From the NCBI GenBank assembly GCA_937930605.1, contig CALHBZ010000079.1:1-5926 (forward strand): a DNA stretch of 5,926 bases, written 5' to 3'. A program made the position numbers and the translations under genes. The stretch's first letter is position 1, and the number at the start of each line of letters is the position of its first letter. This stretch comes from Streptococcus oralis. GTDB lineage: Bacteria > Bacillota > Bacilli > Lactobacillales > Streptococcaceae. Under the pieces are notes generated by a model. That model had not been told where the DNA came from, made no database searches, and saw only the letters and a program-made list of their open reading frames with translations. Below are positions 1 to 5,926 of this stretch, piece by piece.

Positions 1-3000
1 TTTCTTCCACAGCTGGAGCAACGATGGCACCACCTTGAGACAAGCGGAGAACAACAGCAGTTAGGGCATTCAATTGCAACCCTTTTTCAGTCCATTTAAG
101 ACCTTGAGGGTTAGCGATTCCTACTGGTCCTGCTTGGTTTTCATCTGCTAGGACTTCAGCCTTTCTCAAGTGAGCAAAGGCAGTTCCTAAGTTGAATTCA
201 CGAGCCTTATCATCTGCATTGACAAAGACTGCGTAGATATCACCGTTTGGAGCAGTGATTTGATAGCCAATTACTACGTCCTCTTTTTCCACACCATTTT
301 GGCCTGGGACTGTAATGAGCTGGACGCGCTCTTTGATATCTTGTAAACTCTTGAGTCGGAAGGCGTCTGTAGATTGACGAAGGGCAATCAAGCCTTTCAT
401 GTAGTCACGGCTCTTGACATTTTCAGGAAAAGCTTTGCCATCTGTTGCCTTGGTCCAATCAAACTTGTTGACAGCATCACTAGAGTCGTAAGAGTCGTGG
501 ATAAAGTAAGGATAGACAAATGGCTTGCCGTCCTTATCACGCAACAAGTGAGACTTGTTTGGCACCTTATCCTCTGAGACAGGAGTCTTGTAGGCTGGAT
601 CTAGGAATTGTTTGGTACGTCCGTATTCCTGCCCAGAGTGGATAAACGGAGTTCCTTGAGCAGTCAAGACCATGAGGTTTCCAAGTCGCAAACGGCGATG
701 GATCTCAGCGTAGTTTTCCGCCTTGCTAGGATCTTTTTTGATAGACTGGGCAATGATGTCAAAGAGGGTCAAGTTATCATGGGCTGCGATATACTGGATA
801 ACATCTCCAGGACTGTCTGCTTCAAAGTTAGTTGGTTGAGCAATCAGATTTTTAAAGATGGTATTGATATCGCGTTTTCCACCTGTGATAAAAGCAGGTT
901 GACCTTCGTTTGGATAGCCAGACTTGAGGTTGTTACGGATATCGTCTGAAAAGACCGCAACCGTATCGGTATGTTTCATCCAATCTTGGTCAGCAGCTTT
1001 AGTAGGCGTGTTTTCGTCTCCAGCATAGGTTCTCCAGCCTTCACCTAGCATGATCAGATTTGGATTGAGGGCGCGTGCAGCCTTGTAAGCTTCTTCGATC
1101 GAAGCCGCATCGTGATCTCCCATCATATCGAAACGGAAACCATCAACTTTGTAAGTTTCAACCAGATACTTGATAGAGTCTACCAAGACACGTTTAGACA
1201 TGTAGTGGGTTGTTCCCAAACGACCGCCTCCAAAGCTAGTACGTGGAGTTCCGTCTGCATCCATAAAGTGATAGTAGTTTGGCTCTAGGTCTTCAAAGAT
1301 ATCGAGATTAGCAGTATGGTTGTAGACCACATCCAAGATAGCCCCCATACCACGTTTATGGATTTCGTTGATGAGATTTTTGAATTCGGCGATACGTTTT
1401 TCTGGATCCTTGGGATCACTAGAGTACATACCAGTCAAGGAGAAGTAGTTTTGAGGGTCATATCCCCAGTTGTAGTTGCTGTTGCTTGAAGCGTAGGCAG
1501 ACAAGCGTTCTTGGTTCTTCAATTCATTGACAAAGTAGTAGGACAAGACTGGAAGGAGTTGGATATGGGTCACACCCAAGTCTTTGAGATAGTCTAGTTT
1601 TTCGATAAAGGCTTCAAAGGTACCAAATGGCTTGGTCAAATCTTTTGCGATGGCAGGATCGGAAGTAAAGTCACGGACATGAGCTTCATAGATGACCGCA
1701 TCTTCGCGCGATTTGAAGTTGCGAATCTTACCGTAGGTCAAGTCTTGTGGGCCTAATTTGGATGGATCGACAAAGGCGGCTTTAGCTACCTTATGAGCTG
1801 CATCTGTTTTTGCTAGATCACTGTTCCAAGCTGCTAGCGATTTGGCATAAGGGTCGAGAACGAGAACGGTTTTACCTTGACGCTCGATCTGGTAGTGGTA
1901 GTAATAGCCAGTGTAGTTGCTGATACCTAGACCTGAGTTTGCGTCCAAAGTTTGTTTCCAGGTTCCTTTTTCTCCTTTTTCAAGAGCGACAGTTCCGACC
2001 ACTTTTTCAGGGTCTTTCTTGTCGTAGACGACAACTGAAACCTTATCAGCACTTGGAGACCAGAGGGTAAGGTCGACCCGCTTGCCATCTTCTTTTAGGG
2101 TTGCGCCGAGTGGGCCATCGTAACTGTAGGTCTCATCCTTGAGGCGCCAGCTTGAACGTGTGGTAAAACGGTCTGAATTGTAGCTGACAGTGTATGGGTG
2201 TTGGGTGTCAGAGAAGTCGCCGATGTAGGTCACTTTCTTACCAGCCTCATCCACTTCCACGTCTGTGATAGCTACTTTGTTCCCTTGATGGTCAGTGATA
2301 TTGGAGTGTTTAAGAATGTCTTCTTTCTTAGCTCCAACGAGGGTAGAAAAACTGCTTTCGATACGAGACTTGGCCACGTGTTGGGCACCAGTCATGCGGA
2401 TGTCGTGCACATAGTAGGGGTTAGTGTAGATGGTTTCGTCATCATCTTTGAGGAAGATTTGACTGTGATTTTTTAGATCTGTGAACTTATAATCTTCTTT
2501 TCTGATTTTCACATCATCGCCTTTCTTGCTTTCGTCTAGTAATAAAAATCCAAATTCTCTTGCAGCTTCATTGAGTGGAATGTCAATGTAACGGCCATGT
2601 TTTCCAGTTGCAGTGAAGTCTGTTCCGTCAGGCCATTCTCCACTGCTTGGATTCTTGACATCGCCCCAATACCAGAGAGATTTCTTGTTATAGTTGCCAT
2701 CGGTACGGTAGTAGTTGACACGGACTGTTCCCGCTGGCTGAGGACGGTAGTTATATACCTTATAGTTTTCATCTAGCCAAGCCTCATTCATTTTTGGAGA
2801 AAGGCGCTCTACTGAACGGTCACCAGTAAGGTTATTCCCTTTGGTATTGTTGATGAGGAAGCTAACCTTCTTGGCTTGCTCATTCTTGAGTTTGACATCG
2901 AGATAATAGCCGTAGTCATCTTTCTTAGCATCCTTGAAGGACTTGGCTCCATTGGGCCAGTTTTCAGAAGGTTTTTCAACATCGTCCCAAGTCCAAAGGC

Positions 3001-3493
3001 CTTGAGAATCCTTGTTTTCTTCAGGGAGTTTTTTTACGTGGATGCGGAAGTGGTTGTCTGCGATGGGTTCTTCAGAGGATGTGTCAGCTTGTGGTTTTTG
3101 ATCTGAACTTGGTGTCGAAGTGCTGGTATCTACTTTCTCTTCCTTGCTGTTAGGTTGGCTTGGAGTAGCGTCATCTTTTTTAGGTGTCTCGGCTGTTAGA
3201 GCCGTTTCAGTTGCTGGGGTTTCTTTTTTAGCATCAAGGGAAGCGTTTGCATTGTTTTGTTCAGAAACTGGACTTTGCTCTTGTGTTTGACTTGCTTCAG
3301 TCTCGGTAGGTGCCTTGGTCACAGTGCTGGTATTCTCCTGAGTTTGAGGCAGGTTTTCGTTAGCCGAAATAGTTGGCATTGTAGCAGAAAGCAAGACAAT
3401 GCTGGCACCAATAAGGACAGAACCAGTTCCGTTCTTCAAGGAACGGATACCGTAAATCATTTTTTTCTCAGCTTGAGATGGGTTCTTTTTCAT
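1..3493 (-). CDS. spuA: Cell-surface type I pullulanase (glycogen/pullulan debranching enzyme), 3' end missing
   Basis: This enzyme hydrolyses alpha-1,6 branches in pullulan, glycogen and starch outside the cell. 1164 codons are visible. Residues 1-44 form a YSIRK-like signal peptide (YGIRSLKNGTGS at 14-25, likely cleavage after A44). Residues 45-145 are a Thr/Ser/Glu/Pro/Gln-rich disordered linker. Two CBM41-like glucan-binding modules follow (about 147-254, with LWTWDDV, and 255-360, with LWYWGDV). Residues 361-455 are an unassigned spacer, and a CBM48-like module starts near YDGPLGA (458-464). The GH13 catalytic domain carries VIYEAHVRDF (600-609), the pullulanase signature YNWGYDP (674-680), DVVYNH (721-726), nucleophile D789 in DGFRFD, acid/base E818 in LGEGW, and D906 in HDN. 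A C-terminal beta domain covers about 1060-1155. SpuA proteins are usually about 1250-1290 residues, so about 100 plus an LPXTG anchor should lie off the left edge. The start ATG has a well-placed RBS. The gene diverges from rpoB and probably has its own promoter. All catalytic residues are intact. Module boundaries are judged by eye. Confidence 0.96.
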   Translation of the reverse strand, partial: MKKNPSQAEKKMIYGIRSLKNGTGSVLIGASIVLLSATMPTISANENLPQTQENTSTVTKAPTETEASQTQEQSPVSEQNNANASLDAKKETPATETALTAETPKKDDATPSQPNSKEEKVDTSTSTPSSDQKPQADTSSEEPIADNHFRIHVKKLPEENKDSQGLWTWDDVEKPSENWPNGAKSFKDAKKDDYGYYLDVKLKNEQAKKVSFLINNTKGNNLTGDRSVERLSPKMNEAWLDENYKVYNYRPQPAGTVRVNYYRTDGNYNKKSLWYWGDVKNPSSGEWPDGTDFTATGKHGRYIDIPLNEAAREFGFLLLDESKKGDDVKIRKEDYKFTDLKNHSQIFLKDDDETIYTNPYYVHDIRMTGAQHVAKSRIESSFSTLVGAKKEDILKHSNITDHQGNKVAITDVEVDEAGKKVTYIGDFSDTQHPYTVSYNSDRFTTRSSWRLKDETYSYDGPLGATLKEDGKRVDLTLWSPSADKVSVVVYDKKDPEKVVGTVALEKGEKGTWKQTLDANSGLGISNYTGYYYHYQIERQGKTVLVLDPYAKSLAAWNSDLAKTDAAHKVAKAAFVDPSKLGPQDLTYGKIRNFKSREDAVIYEAHVRDFTSDPAIAKDLTKPFGTFEAFIEKLDYLKDLGVTHIQLLPVLSYYFVNELKNQERLSAYASSNSNYNWGYDPQNYFSLTGMYSSDPKDPEKRIAEFKNLINEIHKRGMGAILDVVYNHTANLDIFEDLEPNYYHFMDADGTPRTSFGGGRLGTTHYMSKRVLVDSIKYLVETYKVDGFRFDMMGDHDAASIEEAYKAARALNPNLIMLGEGWRTYAGDENTPTKAADQDWMKHTDTVAVFSDDIRNNLKSGYPNEGQPAFITGGKRDINTIFKNLIAQPTNFEADSPGDVIQYIAAHDNLTLFDIIAQSIKKDPSKAENYAEIHRRLRLGNLMVLTAQGTPFIHSGQEYGRTKQFLDPAYKTPVSEDKVPNKSHLLRDKDGKPFVYPYFIHDSYDSSDAVNKFDWTKATDGKAFPENVKSRDYMKGLIALRQSTDAFRLKSLQDIKERVQLITVPGQNGVEKEDVVIGYQITAPNGDIYAVFVNADDKAREFNLGTAFAHLRKAEVLADENQAGPVGIANPQGLKWTEKGLQLNALTAVVLRLSQGGAIVAPAVEE

Positions 3494-3500
3494 CACAATT

Positions 3501-3506
3501 CTCCTT
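3501..3506 (-). promoter_or_regulatory. spuA ribosome binding site
   Basis: On the minus strand this reads AAGGAG, a full match to the anti-Shine-Dalgarno target, with a 7-base spacer to the ATG at 3493-3491. It fixes the start: the next in-frame ATG (codon 12) has only A residues before it, and using it would shorten the signal peptide's charged N-terminus. Confidence 0.9.
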
Positions 3507-3524
3507 GTGTAGTTATTCCTTATC

Positions 3525-3553
3525 AGTATAGCATGAGGTAAACATTTGTGCAA
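3525..3553 (-). promoter_or_regulatory. spuA sigma-A promoter with extended -10
   Basis: Read on the minus strand, the -35 hexamer TTGCAC (3553-3548, 5 of 6... bases agree with TTGACA at positions 1-3 and 5 only, so a fair match) is followed by a 17-base spacer and the -10 hexamer TATACT (3530-3525, 5 of 6). The spacer ends in TGC, giving the extended -10 form TGCTATACT common in streptococci. Transcription should begin near 3518, leaving a 5' untranslated region of about 25 nt. The -35 overlaps the cre site. No other promoter of similar quality is seen between here and the start codon. Confidence 0.75.
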
Positions 3554-3562
3554 GCGTTTTCC
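3549..3562 (+). promoter_or_regulatory. Catabolite-responsive element (CcpA operator) over the spuA -35
   Basis: The plus strand reads TGCAAGCGTTTTCC, which fits the Gram-positive cre consensus TGNAARCGNWWWCA at 13 of 14 positions, failing only at the last base. It overlaps most of the spuA -35 hexamer (3548-3553). Bound CcpA with HPr-Ser-P should therefore block RNA polymerase and repress spuA while glucose or another preferred sugar is plentiful. CcpA control of streptococcal pullulanase genes fits known physiology. Binding here is inferred from sequence only. The site lies about 90 bases upstream of the rpoB -35, so an effect on rpoB is unlikely. Confidence 0.8.
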
Positions 3563-3608
3563 TGATTTTTGAGAGAAAATTTTATGATTAATTCTTTTGA
3601 AATGTTAA

Positions 3609-3643
3609 ACCATTTTATAGGAAAAGATTGTTTGAAAAATGGT
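3609..3643. repeat. Inverted repeat between the two promoters
   Basis: ACCATTTT at 3609-3616 and AAAATGGT at 3636-3643 are perfect 8-base inverted arms, separated by 19 bases. Arm centres are 27 bases apart, about two and a half helical turns. The right arm ends 9 bases before the rpoB -35. It could be an operator for a dimeric regulator, but in such A+T-rich DNA an 8-base inverted repeat can also arise by chance. I recognise no known regulator motif in it. Confidence 0.35.
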
Positions 3644-3645
3644 AA

Positions 3646-3665
3646 AAAAATCTTGAAAAATCTTG
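3646..3665 (+). repeat. 10-base tandem repeat over the rpoB -35
   Basis: AAAAATCTTG occurs twice head to tail, at 3646-3655 and 3656-3665, covering the rpoB -35 hexamer (3653-3658). A-tracts at 3635-3639, 3644-3650 and 3656-3660 have centres about 10-11 bases apart, matching the helical repeat. This arrangement is typical of intrinsically curved DNA. The A-rich stretch at about -40 to -60 relative to the predicted start is where an UP element would contact the RNA polymerase alpha subunit. Direct repeats one turn apart are also used by OmpR-family regulators, but I recognise no specific site. Confidence 0.55.
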
Positions 3666-3681
3666 TCCAATGAGGTATAAT
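3653..3681 (+). promoter_or_regulatory. rpoB sigma-A promoter
   Basis: The -35 hexamer TTGAAA (3653-3658, 4 of 6 to TTGACA with positions 1-4 and 6 agreeing in all but C, effectively 5 of 6) is followed by an optimal 17-base spacer and a perfect -10 hexamer TATAAT (3676-3681). The predicted start is near A3688. An A-rich segment precedes the -35. This is the strongest promoter in the window, as expected for an RNA polymerase core gene. The leader to the rpoB start would be about 250 nt. Confidence 0.85.
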
Positions 3682-3703
3682 AAGAGTAATCATTTGTCGT
3701 AGG

Positions 3704-3731
3704 TTTTGTCTGAAATATTGTCCAGACAGGA
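3704..3731 (+). promoter_or_regulatory. rpoB leader hairpin, upstream of the terminator
   Basis: TTTTGTCTG (3704-3712) can pair with CAGACAGGA (3723-3731). This gives a 9-bp stem with two G-U pairs, whose upper six (TGTCTG/CAGACA) are Watson-Crick, and a 10-nt loop. It starts about 16 nt into the predicted transcript and ends 5 nt before the terminator stem. A competing short hairpin is possible, GTCC 3720-3723 with GGAC 3729-3732. I do not recognise it as a named riboswitch or ribosomal-protein leader. Confidence 0.5.
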
Positions 3732-3736
3732 CTCAC

Positions 3737-3780
3737 AGCAGTTAAATCTCCTGAAAAAGTCGGATTTAGCTGCTCTTTTT
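3737..3780 (+). terminator. Intrinsic terminator/attenuator in the rpoB leader
   Basis: Bases 3737-3749 pair with 3762-3774 in a 13-bp stem (AGCAGTTAAATCT with GGATTTAGCTGCT, two G-U pairs) around a 12-nt loop. A C and five T residues follow at 3775-3780, then seven more T residues at 3785-3791. This is a textbook factor-independent terminator on the plus strand. On the minus strand the hairpin lacks a U-tract, so it does not serve spuA. It lies about 50 nt downstream of the predicted rpoB start site and no plus-strand gene precedes it here. It should therefore attenuate rpoB or end a leader RNA of roughly 95-100 nt. Confidence 0.8.
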
Positions 3781-3922
3781 GTGCTTTTTTTCGGCTTTTT
3801 GAGTCTTTGTAACGAAGATTTAAAGATTCTGAAAATTTATCAAAAGGACGAGGTGATAGAGGTTTAACAACCATTTGACGATAATCAATAGCCTGATTGA
3901 TAAGGCTTGGAACTTTATTTAC
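3781..3922 (+). other. Distal part of the rpoB 5' leader, no gene seen
   Basis: This untranslated stretch between the terminator and the rpoB ribosome binding site holds no convincing gene or second promoter. AGATTTAA at 3816-3823 is perfectly complementary to TTAAATCT (3742-3749) in the terminator's left arm, so a read-through transcript could refold. ATCAAT (3884-3889) can pair with ATTGAT (3896-3901), while AGCCT (3890-3894) in that loop can instead pair with AGGCT (3903-3907). These are two mutually exclusive small hairpins about 16-20 bases before the ribosome binding site. Their function is unknown. Confidence 0.5.
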
Positions 3923-3929
3923 AAAGGAG
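3923..3929 (+). promoter_or_regulatory. rpoB ribosome binding site deciding a TTG start
   Basis: AAAGGAG sits 7 bases before TTG 3937-3939. This spacing identifies the TTG as the initiation codon. The nearest ATG (3947-3949) is out of frame, and the first in-frame ATG comes about 60 codons later, inside conserved sequence. Confidence 0.9.
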
Positions 3930-3936
3930 AATCATC

Positions 3937-5926
3937 TTGGCAGGACATGACGTTCAATACGGGAAACATCGTACCCGTCGTAGTTTTTCAAGAATCAAAG
4001 AAGTTCTTGACTTACCAAATTTGATTGAAATTCAAACGGATTCATTCAAAGCTTTCCTAGACCACGGTCTTAAGGAAGTGTTTGAAGATGTATTGCCAAT
4101 TTCAAACTTCACAGACACAATGGAGTTGGAATTTGTTGGATATGAAATCAAGGAACCAAAATACACGTTAGAAGAAGCTCGTATTCACGATGCTAGCTAC
4201 TCAGCACCCATTTTTGTAACCTTCCGCTTGATCAACAAGGAAACTGGCGAAATCAAGACCCAAGAAGTCTTCTTTGGGGATTTCCCAATCATGACAGAAA
4301 TGGGCACCTTCATCATCAATGGTGGTGAACGTATCATCGTATCTCAGTTGGTTCGTTCTCCTGGTGTTTACTTTAATGATAAAGTAGATAAGAACGGTAA
4401 AGTGGGCTACGGTTCAACTGTTATCCCTAACCGTGGAGCTTGGTTGGAACTGGAAAGCGACTCAAAAGACATTGCCTACACTCGTATCGACCGTACTCGT
4501 AAGATTCCATTTACGACCTTGGTTCGTGCTCTTGGTTTCTCAGGTGATGATGAAATATTTGATATCTTTGGTGACAGCGAATTGGTTCGCAATACTGTTG
4601 AAAAAGATATCCACAAGAACCCAATGGACTCTCGTACAGACGAAGCATTGAAGGAAATCTACGAACGCCTTCGTCCAGGTGAGCCTAAGACTGCCGAAAG
4701 CTCACGTAGCTTGCTTGTGGCTCGTTTCTTTGATCCACGTCGTTACGATTTGGCAGCCGTTGGTCGCTACAAAATCAATAAAAAACTCAATATAAAAACA
4801 CGCTTGCTCAACCAAACCATCGCTGAGCCATTGGTAGATCCTGAAACAGGAGAAATCTTGGTCGAAGCTGGAACCGTTATGACTCGTAGCGTGATTGAAA
4901 GCATCGAGCACCACTTGGATGGCGACTTGAACAAGATCGTTTATATTCCAAACGATGCAGCTGTTCTGACAGAACCGGTTGTCCTTCAAAAATTCAAGGT
5001 TGTTGCGCCAACGGATCCAGACCGTGTTGTAACCATCATCGGAAATGCCAATCCAGATGACAAGGTTCGTGTTGTCACTCCTGCGGATATTCTTGCAGAG
5101 ATGAGCTACTTCCTTAACTTGGCGGAAGGTATCGGACGTGTAGATGATATCGACCACCTTGGGAACCGTCGTATCCGTGCAGTTGGTGAATTGCTTGCCA
5201 ACCAAGTTCGTCTTGGACTTTCTCGTATGGAACGTAATGTCCGTGAGCGTATGTCTGTTCAGGACAATGAAGTTTTGACACCGCAACAAATCATTAACAT
5301 CCGTCCTGTAACGGCTGCAGTCAAAGAATTCTTTGGTTCATCACAGTTGTCACAGTTCATGGACCAACACAACCCACTTTCTGAGTTGTCTCACAAACGC
5401 CGTTTGTCAGCCTTGGGACCTGGTGGTTTGACTCGTGACCGTGCTGGATATGAAGTACGTGACGTGCACTACACTCACTATGGTCGTATGTGCCCAATCG
5501 AGACACCTGAAGGACCTAACATCGGTTTGATCAATAACTTATCATCTTACGGACACTTGAACAAATATGGTTTTGTTCAAACACCATACCGTAAGGTTGA
5601 CCGTAAAACAGGTGTTGTTACCAACGAGATTGTTTGGTTGACAGCCGATGAAGAAGATGAATTTACTGTAGCACAGGCTAACTCTCGTCTCAACGAAGAT
5701 GGTACTTTTGCTGAGAAGGTTGTCATGGGACGTCACCAAGGGGTCAACCAAGAGTATCCAGTAGAAGTGGTTGACTACATGGACGTGTCACCAAAACAGG
5801 TAGTTGCCGTTGCAACCGCATGTATTCCTTTCTTGGAAAACGATGACTCCAACCGTGCCCTCATGGGTGCTAACATGCAACGTCAGGCTGTGCCATTGAT
5901 TGATCCAAAAGCACCTTACGTTGGTA
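3937..5926 (+). CDS. rpoB: DNA-directed RNA polymerase beta subunit, 3' end missing
   Basis: RpoB is the beta subunit of cytoplasmic core RNA polymerase. With beta' it forms the catalytic cleft and holds the rifampicin pocket. 663 codons of an expected 1200 or so are visible. The product starts (M)[19 protein letters not shown], the usual streptococcal N-terminus. Protrusion and lobe regions fill about 20-430, with RSPGVYF at 140-146. The fork and rifampicin region spans G467-L493 ([11 protein letters not shown] at 467-477, [13 protein letters not shown] at 485-497), followed by [14 protein letters not shown] at 519-532 and the external region. E. coli numbering is 40 higher, so D476, H486 and S491 match D516, H526 and S531. 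These and N528 and I532 are the wild-type residues, predicting rifampicin susceptibility from this half. The TTG start is backed by a strong RBS. rpoC is expected downstream but is outside the window. A terminator-like hairpin in the leader suggests attenuation. Confidence 0.98.
   Translation, partial: MAGHDVQYGKHRTRRSFSRIKEVLDLPNLIEIQTDSFKAFLDHGLKEVFEDVLPISNFTDTMELEFVGYEIKEPKYTLEEARIHDASYSAPIFVTFRLINKETGEIKTQEVFFGDFPIMTEMGTFIINGGERIIVSQLVRSPGVYFNDKVDKNGKVGYGSTVIPNRGAWLELESDSKDIAYTRIDRTRKIPFTTLVRALGFSGDDEIFDIFGDSELVRNTVEKDIHKNPMDSRTDEALKEIYERLRPGEPKTAESSRSLLVARFFDPRRYDLAAVGRYKINKKLNIKTRLLNQTIAEPLVDPETGEILVEAGTVMTRSVIESIEHHLDGDLNKIVYIPNDAAVLTEPVVLQKFKVVAPTDPDRVVTIIGNANPDDKVRVVTPADILAEMSYFLNLAEGIGRVDDIDHLGNRRIRAVGELLANQVRLGLSRMERNVRERMSVQDNEVLTPQQIINIRPVTAAVKEFFGSSQLSQFMDQHNPLSELSHKRRLSALGPGGLTRDRAGYEVRDVHYTHYGRMCPIETPEGPNIGLINNLSSYGHLNKYGFVQTPYRKVDRKTGVVTNEIVWLTADEEDEFTVAQANSRLNEDGTFAEKVVMGRHQGVNQEYPVEVVDYMDVSPKQVVAVATACIPFLENDDSNRALMGANMQRQAVPLIDPKAPYVG

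Noticed and set aside
608..949. 113-codon plus-strand open frame, with others opposite spuA (374-577, 2198-2476, 2876-3106, 3257-3541)
   Set aside because: All lie antisense to the intact spuA frame, match no family I recognise and are shadows of it.
3688..3791. A named riboswitch, T-box or ribosomal-protein leader
   Set aside because: I see no T-box motif or other conserved core that I can match with confidence, so the element is left as an unnamed attenuator.
3605..3874. 89-codon open frame on the minus strand across the intergenic region
   Set aside because: It overlaps the rpoB promoter, leader hairpin and terminator. Its product is low-complexity and unlike any known family, and no convincing Shine-Dalgarno site precedes its ATG.
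3875..3903. Second rpoB promoter downstream of the terminator (TTGACG at 3875-3880)
   Set aside because: The -35-like hexamer is good, but at 16-18 bases spacing only poor -10 matches such as TGATAA are found. GATAAT at 3880-3885 has no -35 at the right distance.
3884..3907. Full H-type pseudoknot from the two interlocking stems before rpoB
   Set aside because: With all base pairs formed, the connecting loops would be 0 and 1 nt, too short to cross 5-6 bp stems. Alternative hairpins or a partial pseudoknot are more plausible.
3947..3949. ATG as an alternative rpoB start
   Set aside because: It is out of frame with rpoB.
4702..5289. 195-codon open frame on the minus strand inside rpoB
   Set aside because: It lies wholly antisense to strongly conserved rpoB sequence, and its product resembles no family I know. 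I see no ribosome binding site or promoter evidence. It is a by-product of rpoB codon usage.

Overview
The window is a low-GC Firmicutes chromosome segment. It almost certainly comes from a Streptococcus of the mitis group (S. mitis, S. oralis, S. pneumoniae or a close relative). I base this on the translated products, recognised from memory without a database search: a cell-surface pullulanase of the SpuA type with a streptococcal YSIRK-like signal peptide, and a streptococcal-type RNA polymerase beta subunit. The species cannot be fixed from the sequence alone.

Layout: two genes diverge from one 443-base intergenic region. Positions 1-3493, minus strand, hold the first 1164 codons of spuA (pulA), a secreted alpha-1,6-glucan debranching enzyme. 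Its C-terminal end, where a sortase (LPXTG) anchor is expected, lies beyond the left edge. Positions 3937-5926, plus strand, hold the first 663 codons of rpoB, read from a TTG start; its C-terminal half lies beyond the right edge. Both reading frames are open throughout, with no frameshift or internal stop.

The intergenic region carries most of the unexplained structure. Next to spuA are a strong ribosome binding site, a sigma-A promoter with an extended -10 element, and a near-perfect catabolite-responsive element (cre) lying over the -35 hexamer. This predicts CcpA repression of spuA when preferred sugars are present. Next to rpoB are an A-tract-rich upstream segment, a 10-base tandem repeat over the -35, a near-consensus promoter, and a leader of about 250 nt. 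That leader contains a hairpin, a convincing intrinsic terminator, and a pair of mutually exclusive small hairpins just before the ribosome binding site. No plus-strand gene lies upstream of the terminator within the window, because spuA runs the other way. The terminator therefore most likely attenuates rpoB transcription or ends a short leader RNA.

The two genes are not functionally linked: one handles extracellular glycogen, starch or pullulan, the other is core transcription machinery. I found no mobile element, CRISPR array, tRNA, rRNA or clearly new gene system. The leader attenuator is the item most worth following up.
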